A stretch of DNA of 64,000 nucleotides from NCBI RefSeq assembly GCF_047308265.1, contig NZ_JBKQWY010000004.1:30771-94770 (forward strand), given 5' to 3'. The notes under the pieces were generated by a model. It saw only the letters and a program-made list of their open reading frames with translations. It did not search any database and had not been told where the DNA came from. This document shows, one piece after another, positions 33,883 through 42,277 of this stretch; position 1 is the stretch's first letter; each line of letters begins with the position of its first letter. The translations under genes were made by a program, and so were the position numbers. Source of the stretch: Maricaulis sp047308265. GTDB taxonomy: Bacteria > Pseudomonadota > Alphaproteobacteria > Caulobacterales > Maricaulaceae.

Positions 33883-35442
33883 ATGCTGGATGAATGGCTC
33901 ACGCCGACACACCGCATTCTTGGCTCTATCTGGCGAATGGTCACCTCGCTGGGTGTATTGCTCATCATCACGGCGGCCTTGCTGTTTGTCGGGCCGCAAA
34001 ACACCCATTGGGTCGCCCCGCCCACTGTTGCCTGGACGCAGACCGATGATGCGGATTTCAGGCGCCTCACCCGTATTCCCCGCACCTGGACCCGCGCACC
34101 GGCCCATCGGATCGAGGATCTCGACACACCCGGCTGGATCTTCTGGGAGATCCCGGATGACCTGGTCGCCGACACCACACCGCGCGCGATCGAGATGAGC
34201 GGGCCGTTTTCCGCAGAGCTGTACTGGAATTCGCAATTCATCGGCCGCAAGGGTGAGGTCCTTACGTTTGACGGACGCGAGCGCGCCGGGCCTATTGATT
34301 CCCTGATCGCCATCCCGGCCGAGGTCATCACGCCGCGCGACAACCGGCTCTTGATCCGTCTGGTCTCCAGCCAGGCCGGTTACGAGCCCGCCGCGATTGT
34401 GCAAAGCCTGTCCATTCAGCCCTACCGCCCGGACGCGCGGCGCTCGCTGCGTTACTACCTGCCCAGCCTGACCCTGCTCGGCGTGATCGGCGCGCTGATC
34501 TTCATCTATGCCCGCTTCTGGCAGCAAAGGCGTGATCCTCGCCTGCTCTGGCTGGTCGGCGCGCTGTGCGGCCTGTGGCTGGCGGATCTCGCAGAGATTT
34601 CACGCGCGCTGGTGAACTATCCCTATAGCTGGCATCAGCCGCGCCAGGCCCTCGCCATGACGGGTCTGTTCCTCTCGGTCCTCGGCCTGTTCGGCTTTAT
34701 CCTGACACGCTGGGTGCAGACCTCCGCGCGCCTCACCCGGATCGGTATCGCAGCTGCGGTGTTCGGCCTGGGTGTGCAGGTGGTCGTGTGGACCGGGTAT
34801 GACGCCCGGACCGTGTTTGGCCTCGCCTGGATGCTGGGCCTGATCATGCTAGGCCTGCTCTGGGCCGGACGCCGCGAGCCGGTCTGCTGGCTCCTTTTGC
34901 CCATGGCCCTGATCGCCCTGGCCTATATGGTGATGTTTCCCGGCGATTTCCTCGACCGTGCCGTCTATGTGCTGGCCACCACCGTGCTGGCCCTGGCGGT
35001 GGGTCTGCATCGCGATGTGCTCTCCCCGCCCCCGGTCCATACGCGCCCGCCAGACCGTCTGCTCGTCCAGTCCGGCGGCGACCAGGTCTCGGTGCCCATC
35101 GAGGATATCGCCTGTCTCAAGGCCGCCGGGAATTATACCAAAGTGCATCGCCGCGACGGTCGCTGGAATCTCGATAATCGCAGCCTGAAAACCGTGCTTG
35201 AACATCTGCCCGACACGGTTGTGCGCATTCATCGCTCACACGCCGTGCCCCTGGCGCGAATTGAACGGGTCTCCACGGCCCAGGGCAGTCGCTATAGCGC
35301 TCATCTGGACACAGGGATCGTCCTGCCGGTCAGTCGCGGCCTGGTGGGCGAGCTGCGCGACAGGCTCAGAACAAGTCAGATCGGCTCAGACGCTCCGCAG
35401 TCGGGCTCCGCCAGTTCACGCGGCAAGACGTCGGCCAGATAA
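33883..35442 (+). CDS. Membrane-bound LytTR-type transcriptional regulator
   Basis: 519 aa. One helix (about 18-40) precedes an external beta-rich domain (about 45-190, WIFWEIPDDLV, AELYWNSQFIG), then about seven helices (200-390), and a C-terminal LytTR DNA-binding domain (about 405-505: VPIEDIACLKAAGNYTKVH, VVRIHRSHAVPLARIERV). This resembles 7TM sensor plus LytTR one-component regulators. The periplasmic domain would sense a ligand directly. ATG 33883 is chosen over a longer frame. Its last 67 bp overlap the end of the LysR gene on the other strand. Confidence 0.82.
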   Translation: MLDEWLTPTHRILGSIWRMVTSLGVLLIITAALLFVGPQNTHWVAPPTVAWTQTDDADFRRLTRIPRTWTRAPAHRIEDLDTPGWIFWEIPDDLVADTTPRAIEMSGPFSAELYWNSQFIGRKGEVLTFDGRERAGPIDSLIAIPAEVITPRDNRLLIRLVSSQAGYEPAAIVQSLSIQPYRPDARRSLRYYLPSLTLLGVIGALIFIYARFWQQRRDPRLLWLVGALCGLWLADLAEISRALVNYPYSWHQPRQALAMTGLFLSVLGLFGFILTRWVQTSARLTRIGIAAAVFGLGVQVVVWTGYDARTVFGLAWMLGLIMLGLLWAGRREPVCWLLLPMALIALAYMVMFPGDFLDRAVYVLATTVLALAVGLHRDVLSPPPVHTRPPDRLLVQSGGDQVSVPIEDIACLKAAGNYTKVHRRDGRWNLDNRSLKTVLEHLPDTVVRIHRSHAVPLARIERVSTAQGSRYSAHLDTGIVLPVSRGLVGELRDRLRTSQIGSDAPQSGSASSRGKTSAR

Positions 35443-36383
35443 TCGGCAAAGGCGCGCACCACCGGCAATACCCCCTTGCGCGAGGGCATGAGCAGGCTGA
35501 TCCGGGCCCGCCGCGCGCACCAGTCGGGCAAGACCCGCACGAGCGAGCCGTCCCGCACCTCATTGCGGCAGACATAGGCGGGCAGCGCCACCACGCCCAG
35601 TCCGGCGCAGGCCGCCGCTTTGAGGGTCGACATGTCGTCACTGGCCAGGCGCGGCACAAAGGGGATTTGCGCACTGCGCCCGTCCGGTCCGTCCAGTGTC
35701 CAGACCGCCTGCGCACTCTGCCAGCCCGTCTGAAGCCCGTAAATTGCGGGCGGCGCGCCTGTCTTGGTTGGGTCTGTGCTGTTTGAGTCTGTCTTGACTG
35801 AGCCGGTCTTGACGGTCTCTGCGTTGAACGCATCCGGCGAGGTCAGCCCCCCGGCGGCCTCAACACAGGACGCACTGGCGAACAGCCGCCAGGGCACGTC
35901 CACCAGGGGTTTCTGGATCAGATCGCTGTCGGGCAAGGGGCCAGCATGACCCCGCAGCACCATATCCACCCCCTCCTCGATCAGATCCACCGTGCGGTTA
36001 ATGGCCTGCTGGCGGATACTCACGCCGGGATGCAGCTTGAGAAAGCCCGTCACCGCCTTGCTGACCGCAAACTGGGCAATACCGACCGAACAGGAGATCC
36101 GCACCGTCCCCGCCAGGCTTCCCGTCGCGCTTTGCCGCACCAGGGCCTCGGCGGTGTCCACATCATCCAGGGCGGCGCGGGCATGGCGATAAAACATGTC
36201 GCCCACCTCGGTCACGGCAAACTGGCGTGACGTCCGCTGGATCAGGCGCACACCCAACCGGTCTTCCAGGGCCTGGACATGACGGCTCAGGCGGGATTTG
36301 GGCACGTTCAAAGCGCGACCCGCCGCGGCGAAGCCCTGTTTCTCCACCACATGCACAAAATACCAGTAATCATTGAGATCCAC
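35376..36383 (-). CDS. LysR-family transcriptional regulator with an unusual repeat insert
   Basis: 335 aa. N-terminal winged HTH (about 1-62: GFAAAGRALNVPKSRLSRHVQALE) and a substrate-binding domain with VRISCSVGIAQF. Between about residues 186 and 215 is a low-complexity insert with repeated KTG/KTD units (VKTGSVKTDSNSTDPTKTG), which ordinary LysR proteins lack. It is divergent from pirin, so it probably regulates it. A palindrome lies between them. Typical LysR length is about 300 aa, so the insert explains the excess. Confidence 0.9.
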   Translation of the reverse strand: MDLNDYWYFVHVVEKQGFAAAGRALNVPKSRLSRHVQALEDRLGVRLIQRTSRQFAVTEVGDMFYRHARAALDDVDTAEALVRQSATGSLAGTVRISCSVGIAQFAVSKAVTGFLKLHPGVSIRQQAINRTVDLIEEGVDMVLRGHAGPLPDSDLIQKPLVDVPWRLFASASCVEAAGGLTSPDAFNAETVKTGSVKTDSNSTDPTKTGAPPAIYGLQTGWQSAQAVWTLDGPDGRSAQIPFVPRLASDDMSTLKAAACAGLGVVALPAYVCRNEVRDGSLVRVLPDWCARRARISLLMPSRKGVLPVVRAFADYLADVLPRELAEPDCGASEPI

Positions 36384-36422
36384 TCGCCCTCACCCCTCTT
36401 CGCCTCCACCCTTCGTCCTACA

Positions 36423-36443
36423 AATGGAACGCTGAGGTCCATT
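36423..36443. promoter_or_regulatory. Candidate LysR operator between LysR and pirin genes
   Basis: AATGGA (36423-36428) and TCCATT (36438-36443) form a perfect 6-bp inverted repeat, extending to 7 of 8 pairs inward (AATGGAAC/GGTCCATT) with a 5-bp centre. It lies in the 145-bp divergent region, 40 bp from the LysR start, where LysR proteins usually bind. Confidence 0.5.
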
Positions 36444-36528
36444 ATTGCCGGTTTTCTCCACCCGTGTCCCGTTTTTATATCGCGTCACAAGGCCAGCCCG
36501 AACGGCCCGCCCGCAACAGGAGATCCGC

Positions 36529-37443
36529 ATGTCCCCCTCGACCACCACACCCACCGCCCGGCCTGCCCCCCTGCCCGTCGCCGGTCAGCCCTTCACCCAT
36601 GGAAACGGGTTCGACGCGCTCTCCTTCCGTCACAGCCAGTTTGACGGGGCCATGGACCCCCTGGTCATGGTCGACCACTACACCATGAGCGAACCGACCT
36701 TTGGCGCGCATCCCCATGCAGGCATGTCGGCTGTGTCCATCCTGTTTGAAGACAGTGTCGGCCGCTTCCACAATCGTGACAGCCTGGGCCATCGCATCGA
36801 TCTCCTGCCCGGCGATCTGTACTGGCTCAAGGCCGGCCGGGGTGCTGTGCATGACGAAGCCCCCACGCCGGGATCACGCACACACGGTCTCCAGGTCTTT
36901 GTGAACCTGCCCGCCGCCCACAAGCAGGACGCGCCCGACGCGCTGCACATCTCCCACACCGCCATGCCGGTGCTCACGGGCGAGGGCTATCGTGTGCGCC
37001 TGGTGCTCGGTGAGACCGGCGGGATCGAGGGCGCGCACTCCCCGGCCCTGCCCATGACCATTCTGGACGGTCAGCTGGAGGCCGCCGGCACGTTTCGCCA
37101 TGCAAGCCCGGCGGGGCACGCGGTCTGGATCCTGGCTGTCGAGGGCGAACTGGCCGTGCGCCTCGATGAGACCGTCACGCCCGACGCCAATCCCGCCGCG
37201 ACACCGACCTCAGCGGACGGGCTGACCCGCATCCCGGCTGGTCAGGCGGTCGCCCTGCCCGCCGCGGATCTGGCCCGCACGCTGACGCTGGTCAGTTCGA
37301 AGGGCGGCCATTTTGCACTGCTTCAGGCCGTCCCCGTGCGCGAAGCCTTTGTCCAGCAGGGCCCGTTTGTCATGTCGAGCCAGGAGGAAATCAATACCGT
37401 TCAGGCGGCCTACGCCCGCGGCGAACTCGGTTCGGTGGATTGA
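36529..37443 (+). CDS. Pirin family protein (bicupin)
   Basis: 304 aa. Pirin signatures: DHYTMSEPTFGAHPHAGMSAVSI (His-x-His metal ligands; quoted in part), RFHNRDSLGHR, DLYWLKAGRGAVHDEAP and GLQVFVNLPAAHK. Pirins are Fe-binding cupins with quercetin-dioxygenase or redox-sensing activity reported in various bacteria. ATG 36529 has ACAGGAG at 6-nt spacing. It is divergent from a LysR regulator and probably controlled by it. A T-less 6-bp hairpin (37451-37468) follows the stop. Confidence 0.9.
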   Translation: MSPSTTTPTARPAPLPVAGQPFTHGNGFDALSFRHSQFDGAMDPLVMVDHYTMSEPTFGAHPHAGMSAVSILFEDSVGRFHNRDSLGHRIDLLPGDLYWLKAGRGAVHDEAPTPGSRTHGLQVFVNLPAAHKQDAPDALHISHTAMPVLTGEGYRVRLVLGETGGIEGAHSPALPMTILDGQLEAAGTFRHASPAGHAVWILAVEGELAVRLDETVTPDANPAATPTSADGLTRIPAGQAVALPAADLARTLTLVSSKGGHFALLQAVPVREAFVQQGPFVMSSQEEINTVQAAYARGELGSVD

Positions 37444-37742
37444 TGGCCGGGCGGGGTGAAAGCCCCGCTCACCAAACCCGTCACACAAACTCCCGGCCGC
37501 ACCGAGACCGATCGCACCACCCAGATGCCCCCCTTCTGGGTTGACGCAGACAGCCCCGAGGAAGACGGCCAGTTTGTCGCGGCGGCGGGTTGACTTGGCT
37601 GACGCGTTGGTCTCGATGTCTCAGCAAACCGCACCTCCGGGAATGGATTTCCGCCAAAACTCGATTGTGATTTATCGAGACACTCAAACCCTGTATGGCG
37701 CCCAACAAAGCATCCCCTTCCTTGAATGAATAAGTGAAAAAG
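37444..37742. other. 299-bp region with possible small or eroded ORFs
   Basis: After the pirin stop comes a GCGGGG/CCCCGC hairpin (37451-37468). Two short plus-strand frames follow: 37456-37593 (45 codons, GTG, ending PEEDGQFVAAAG) and 37616-37729 (37 codons, ATG, with FRQNSIVIYRDTQTLYG). They are in different frames and lack SD sequences. They could be remnants of one broken gene or non-coding. I do not call them genes. Confidence 0.4.
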
Positions 37743-38138
37743 ATGACCGCAAAGCCTTTAAAATACCACTTAGGCATGCTCGAACACTTTGATATAACGT
37801 TCGCGGCAATCACATTCGAGGACTACACTGGCATATCCCTTTCAATTTCCCACGGTTGGAATTGGGGGGGCGTCCATGGGTCAGCTGGATCTGATGAGTA
37901 TAGTATTGAGCTGTTCATGAACGGGTTTAACATCGGGAATGGGGTAGAATACCACCGACCAGAGCATTCTGACGTTTTGGTTATGGCACGCGTTTATTCG
38001 ACAGAAACGTGTTTTCGAAACTTCGAGCGTGCCCTCGCTGACAAACCGGGTCTCGTCCTGCTCGAGACCGAATTCGATGAAGGCGTGCCGGAGCAACATC
38101 GTTTCACGATCGTGAAGCCCAAGGCACCTCAATTGTAG
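37743..38138 (+). CDS. Small protein of unknown function (accessory patch)
   Basis: 131 aa from ATG 37743 (GTG 37734 is an alternative). It is mixed alpha/beta, with HGWNWGGVHGSAG and MNGFNIGNGVEYH. The C-terminal half (ETCFRNFERALADKPGLVLLETEFDEG) looks like a compact soluble domain. I do not recognise the family. Codon and base use is visibly less GC-biased than in the neighbours, so acquisition by transfer is possible. It converges with the 38233 gene over a 94-bp gap. Confidence 0.55.
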   Translation: MTAKPLKYHLGMLEHFDITFAAITFEDYTGISLSISHGWNWGGVHGSAGSDEYSIELFMNGFNIGNGVEYHRPEHSDVLVMARVYSTETCFRNFERALADKPGLVLLETEFDEGVPEQHRFTIVKPKAPQL

Positions 38139-38232
38139 GTGCAAAAATGGTATCGAGCTTCGTAGAATAGACCAACTGGCTACGCACGACCCAAACGGTC
38201 GACGAGTGAAGCCGTACGTGCACCCGCAATGC

Positions 38233-39393
38233 CTAATCGCCTTCTTGAGGCTGCACACACGCGTATGGAATCAGATCTTCCACGACTATCTCGTAGTTCG
38301 ATGTTAAAAATTGATCGTCTGACGAGGGAAAAACCACCCGCGTTCGGTGTTCACGGATCCGGCCGCTCACAACCAAGGCTGTATCAGCAGGATGCGCCAG
38401 TGGATCTAAATTCGGTACGCCGGAAAAATCCAGGTTGATCACGTCGTTGGACGAGAAAATGGCGCCGTACGGCCCAAGATTGAGAACGAACGGCGCGAAT
38501 AGAAAGCTTGCCTCCTCCTCGTCGGGCGAGCCATAGGCGTTCAAGAAACCACCCAGGTTGACGGATTCGGAGGGCAAGCCCTCGACCGGCGCATGATCGA
38601 TTTGACCCACTGATGATATTTGATCAAACGCCCAGTTTTCGGGGGCCACCGTTGACAACTGCTCCCAACTCAAAAGGGGCATTTCATCTACGCTTGTGTC
38701 AGGGCATTGGATGGCATTGTGGTTAGTGATCGCCTCGCAATCACCCAACTCACTCAAACCCTCAAAAAATCCACTCAAAGCTGGATCATACATTATGGCG
38801 TCTTCTGTGTTGGCAATACCTCTAGCCACGGCAAGCAGACAGATCTGAGCACCGATATCGGACCGAGCATTTTGTGACTGAGCTTCAACTGAAATCGCAC
38901 GCGCCCATGCTGCCAGAAAAGTGGTTTCAGAGATCGAGTTGCGTGTATAGCGACTGATAACGGGTTCGCGTGCAATTCTCGTCAACCTGGTCCGACCACG
39001 TGTCAGGGCGTCGGTGTATGCCTCGCCACACCGCATGACCACATCGCGGTTTTCAGCGCTGAACTCAAATCGCTCCACGGTCTCCAGCGCCAGCTGCACC
39101 ACATCTGCCTCAACCGGCCCTCCCCAACCCACGATTTCCTGGGTGCGTACATGCTCGTCACTGGCCGGTGTCTGGTTGCGCACCGAAATGAGCGCTGACA
39201 CGGCGTCCGAGCACGCATCCGGTGAGACTCTGTCTTCAAGGTAAGACTGGATACTTTCTACCGTCACTTGGGCTTCTACCGGGCTTGGCAGAGATACAAT
39301 CAGCCCCAGCGCGAAGACGGACAGTCCTGTTACAATCGATGATGCCACGTTGTGCATTGTGTGCTGCACACCTTCCTGAACTGATCTACTCAT
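38233..39393 (-). CDS. Exported protein of unknown function (accessory patch)
   Basis: 386 aa with a signal region (ASSIVTGLSVFALGLIVSLPSPVEAQ). The mature part has six to eight Cys (CSDAV, MRCGEAY, AQICLLA, GDCEAI, IQCPDT, YACVQP), compatible with disulfides in the periplasm. A helical N-terminal half precedes a strand-rich C-terminal half (LFAPFVLNLGPYGAIFSSNDVINLDF, quoted in part). Family not recognised. Composition is less GC-rich than the flanking genes. ATG 39393 is taken as start, and ATG 39357 is an alternative. Confidence 0.6.
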   Translation of the reverse strand: MSRSVQEGVQHTMHNVASSIVTGLSVFALGLIVSLPSPVEAQVTVESIQSYLEDRVSPDACSDAVSALISVRNQTPASDEHVRTQEIVGWGGPVEADVVQLALETVERFEFSAENRDVVMRCGEAYTDALTRGRTRLTRIAREPVISRYTRNSISETTFLAAWARAISVEAQSQNARSDIGAQICLLAVARGIANTEDAIMYDPALSGFFEGLSELGDCEAITNHNAIQCPDTSVDEMPLLSWEQLSTVAPENWAFDQISSVGQIDHAPVEGLPSESVNLGGFLNAYGSPDEEEASFLFAPFVLNLGPYGAIFSSNDVINLDFSGVPNLDPLAHPADTALVVSGRIREHRTRVVFPSSDDQFLTSNYEIVVEDLIPYACVQPQEGD

Positions 39394-39418
39394 TAAGCCG
39401 TCCCAAATCTGAACCGGG

Positions 39419-40951
39419 CTAGAGCGGGATATTGTCGTGTTTCTTCCAGGGATTTTCGACTGATTTATTCTCCAGCGTGCGCAGGGCTTTCACCAGTCGG
39501 CGGCGGGTATTATGCGGCATGATCACATCATCGATATAGCCGCGATTGGCAGCGATGAAGGGATTGGCAAAGCGGTCTTCATACTCGGCGACATGTTCGG
39601 CCATCCGGGCCTGATCCCCCAGATCCTTGCGGTGGATGATCTCGGCCGCGCCCTTGGCCCCCATCACCGCGATCTCGGCGGTCGGCCAGGCATAATTCAC
39701 ATCCCCGCGCAGATGTTTCGATGACATCACATCATAGGCCCCGCCATAGGCTTTGCGGGTGATCACGGTGAGTTTGGGCACGGTGGCCTCGGCATAGGCG
39801 AACAGAAGCTTGGCGCCATGCTTGATCAGGCCGCCATATTCCTGCTTGGTGCCGGGCAGAAATCCGGGCACATCCACAAAGGTGATGATCGGGATATTGA
39901 AGGCATCGCAGAAGCGCACAAACCGGCCCGCCTTGCGCGAGGCATCGATATCGAGCACGCCGGCCAGGGAGAGCGGCTGGTTGGCCACAAAGCCCACACT
40001 CTGACCTTCCAGGCGGCCAAAACCGATCACGATATTGGTGCCATAATCGGGCGAGATTTCGAAGAAATCATTCTCGTCGGCGACCTTCTCGATCAGTTCC
40101 TTGATGTCGTAGGGCTTGTTCGGATTGGACGGCACCAGCGTATCGAGGCTGGGATCGGACCGGTCGGGATCATCATAGCTGGGGCGGACCGGCGGGGTTT
40201 CCCGATTGGACAGGGGCAGGAAATCGACCAGGCGACGGATCTGGTCCAGCGCTTCGAGATCATTCTCGAACGCCCCGTCCACCACGCCGGACTTCTTGGC
40301 GTGGACCGAGGCCCCGCCCAGCTCCTCGTGGGTGACTTCCTCATTGGTGACGGTTTTGACCACATCCGGGCCGGTCACATACATGTAGGAGGTGTCTTTC
40401 ACCATGAAGATGAAATCGGTGATCGCCGGGGAATAGACATCGCCGCCCGCACACGGGCCCATGATCAGCGAGATCTGCGGCACCACACCCGAGGCCAGCG
40501 TGTTTTGCAGGAAGATGTCGGCATAGCCGCCCAGCGAGGCCACACCTTCCTGGATGCGCGCGCCCCCAGCATCAAAAATCCCGATGATCGGCGCGCCATT
40601 CTGGATCGCCGCTTTCTGGATCTTGACGATCTTGGCCGCATGGGTTTCCGACAGGGACCCGCCGAACACGGTGAAATCCTTGGAGAAGAGATAGACCAGA
40701 CGGCCATTGATCGTGCCGTGTCCGGTGACCACGCCATCGCCGGGGATTTTCTTGTCCGCCATGCCAAAATCGCTGCAGCGATGCTCGACAAACATGTCCC
40801 ACTCTTCGAACGAGCCCTCATCCAGCAGGAGGTCGATCCGCTCGCGCGCTGTCAGCTTGCCCTTGGCGTGCTGGGCCTCGATGCGGGCCTCGCCCCCTCC
40901 GAGCCGCGCGGCGGCCCGTTTGGATTCCAGCTGTTCCAGAATGTGTTTCAT
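39419..40951 (-). CDS. pccB: Propionyl-CoA carboxylase, carboxyltransferase beta subunit
   Basis: 510 aa starting MKHILEQLESKRAAARLGGG at ATG 40951, preceded by GGGGAG. Carboxyltransferase signatures: LYVFSKDFTVFGG-like YLFSKDFTVFGGSLSE, GIFDAGGARIQEGVASLGGY, MGPCAGGDVYSPAITDF, FVDVPGFLPGTKQEYGG, KAYGGAYDVMSSKHLRGD and AWPTAEIAVMGAKGAAEI. This is the PccB type rather than MCC. It works with PccA (28991). The reading frame is open for another 248 codons upstream, but that extension is antisense to the acyltransferase gene and has no SD. Confidence 0.95.
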   Translation of the reverse strand: MKHILEQLESKRAAARLGGGEARIEAQHAKGKLTARERIDLLLDEGSFEEWDMFVEHRCSDFGMADKKIPGDGVVTGHGTINGRLVYLFSKDFTVFGGSLSETHAAKIVKIQKAAIQNGAPIIGIFDAGGARIQEGVASLGGYADIFLQNTLASGVVPQISLIMGPCAGGDVYSPAITDFIFMVKDTSYMYVTGPDVVKTVTNEEVTHEELGGASVHAKKSGVVDGAFENDLEALDQIRRLVDFLPLSNRETPPVRPSYDDPDRSDPSLDTLVPSNPNKPYDIKELIEKVADENDFFEISPDYGTNIVIGFGRLEGQSVGFVANQPLSLAGVLDIDASRKAGRFVRFCDAFNIPIITFVDVPGFLPGTKQEYGGLIKHGAKLLFAYAEATVPKLTVITRKAYGGAYDVMSSKHLRGDVNYAWPTAEIAVMGAKGAAEIIHRKDLGDQARMAEHVAEYEDRFANPFIAANRGYIDDVIMPHNTRRRLVKALRTLENKSVENPWKKHDNIPL

Positions 40952-41107
40952 GCGTGCGGACTCCCCGGAGTGATCTGTTTTTTGGGGGCATAGCAGACGA
41001 AGCAAAGGCTTAGCAATCTCCCGCCCTGTCAGACCATGCGCTGATTGCGCCCCCGCAGACAAGCTGGCGCACCGCTTGCAGCGTAGAGCGGCGAAAGGGA
41101 GGCAGAA

Positions 41108-42193
41108 ATGTCCACAATGGCCCTGAATTGCGAGATCAAGACCGTCGATCAGATGACCCGTCAGGAGTGTGATTACTGGCAGGGGTTTCAGAGGGTTAAT
41201 CCGGAGCTGGCCAGTCCCTATTTTGATCTGGGTTATGCCCGTATCCTGGCCGGTCTGCGGGCCGATACACGGCTGGCCGTGCTTTACCAAAACGGAACAC
41301 CGGCGGCCTTCCTGCCCTTTCATGCGTCCCGTTTCGGCTTTGCCCGTCCACTCTCGGGGCCCATGGGCGATCATCACGGGCTGATCTGCGAACCGTTTAC
41401 ACGCACCAATGGTGCCCTGCGCAAGGGCCTGCCCTCCTTCACCTATCACGGCGCGCTCGCCAGCCAGGCCCTGTTCCACGACAAGGCCCAGCAGCGCCAG
41501 CCCTCCTGGGTGGTGGATCTGAGCGCGGGTTATGACGCCTATCTGGACGATCGCCGCAAGGCCGACGCCAAAGCCATGCGCAATATCCGCTCGCGCCAGC
41601 GCAAGCTGAATGAGGGCGATTTCAACATCGTCTACCGGCTCGATGACACACGCCCCGACGCCCTGGCGCACACCCTTGCGGTCAAGCGGGCACAATATGC
41701 CCAGACCCGTGCGACCGATGTGTTCACGGCGCAGTGGAGCAATCAGCTGGTCGAGACCCTCTTTGCCACAGACGGTTCAGGTCTGCGCGGTCGCCTGTCG
41801 ACCGTGGAGGTGGACGGCCAGATCATTGCGGCTCATTTCGGCATGCAGAACAGGGATATTCTGCACTACTGGTTCCCGGTCTACGATCCGGCCTGGTCGA
41901 AATTCGGTCCGGGCCTGACGCTGTTCCTGGAAATCGCCCGCCAGCTGGCCGAGGAAGGCGTGAGCGCCATTCATCTCGGCCCCGGTGACATGGACTTCAA
42001 GAAACGCCTGGCCAACACGCATTTTGACGTGGTGAGCGGTCGCTGGTTCGCCTCCTCCCTCACCGCCGCGGTCGTGCGCACCGGCGAGCTGATCGACACC
42101 ACCGCGCGCGCCCTGCCCCTGGGTCCCGCCTCACACTGGCCAGGCAAGGCCTTTCGCCGGCTGGGCAAGATGAGCGCCGTCCACGGTTTCTAG
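41108..42193 (+). CDS. CelD/FemAB-like GNAT acyltransferase
   Basis: 361 aa. The C-terminal GNAT_6/BioF2-like acetyltransferase region (about 135-310) has RRKADAKAMRNIRSRQRKLNEGDF, DGQIIAAHFGMQNRDILHYWFPVYDPAWSKFGPGLTLF (quoted in part) and IHLGPGDMDFKKRLAN. The family includes CelD/BcsL proteins linked to polysaccharide modification and FemAB-type aminoacyl transferases. The substrate is unknown. ATG 41108 follows GGGAGG. No polysaccharide genes are adjacent. It converges on the 2OG oxygenase gene. Confidence 0.8.
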   Translation: MSTMALNCEIKTVDQMTRQECDYWQGFQRVNPELASPYFDLGYARILAGLRADTRLAVLYQNGTPAAFLPFHASRFGFARPLSGPMGDHHGLICEPFTRTNGALRKGLPSFTYHGALASQALFHDKAQQRQPSWVVDLSAGYDAYLDDRRKADAKAMRNIRSRQRKLNEGDFNIVYRLDDTRPDALAHTLAVKRAQYAQTRATDVFTAQWSNQLVETLFATDGSGLRGRLSTVEVDGQIIAAHFGMQNRDILHYWFPVYDPAWSKFGPGLTLFLEIARQLAEEGVSAIHLGPGDMDFKKRLANTHFDVVSGRWFASSLTAAVVRTGELIDTTARALPLGPASHWPGKAFRRLGKMSAVHGF

Positions 42194-42212
42194 GCCTGCC
42201 CCTTGCCGACAT

Positions 42213-42236
42213 AAAAAGGCCCGGTGTGACCGGGCC
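42213..42236 (-). terminator. Intrinsic terminator of the 2OG-Fe(II) oxygenase gene
   Basis: GGCCCGGT (42218-42225) pairs with ACCGGGCC (42229-42236) over a 3-nt loop. On the minus strand TTTTT follows at 42217-42213. It lies 41 bp past the oxygenase stop and 20 bp beyond the acyltransferase stop. Confidence 0.9.
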
Positions 42237-42277
42237 CTGATCGTGGTTTTGCCATCAATGTCGATGTGTTGGCGGAC

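Noticed and set aside
37456..37593. 45-codon GTG ORF after pirin
   Set aside because: Its start lies in the GCGGGG/CCCCGC hairpin and lacks an SD; reported only as a possible remnant.
40952..41695. Long in-frame upstream extension of pccB
   Set aside because: It is antisense to the acyltransferase gene, has no SD and no family match; PccB proteins begin at MKHILEQLES-like sequence (ATG 40951).
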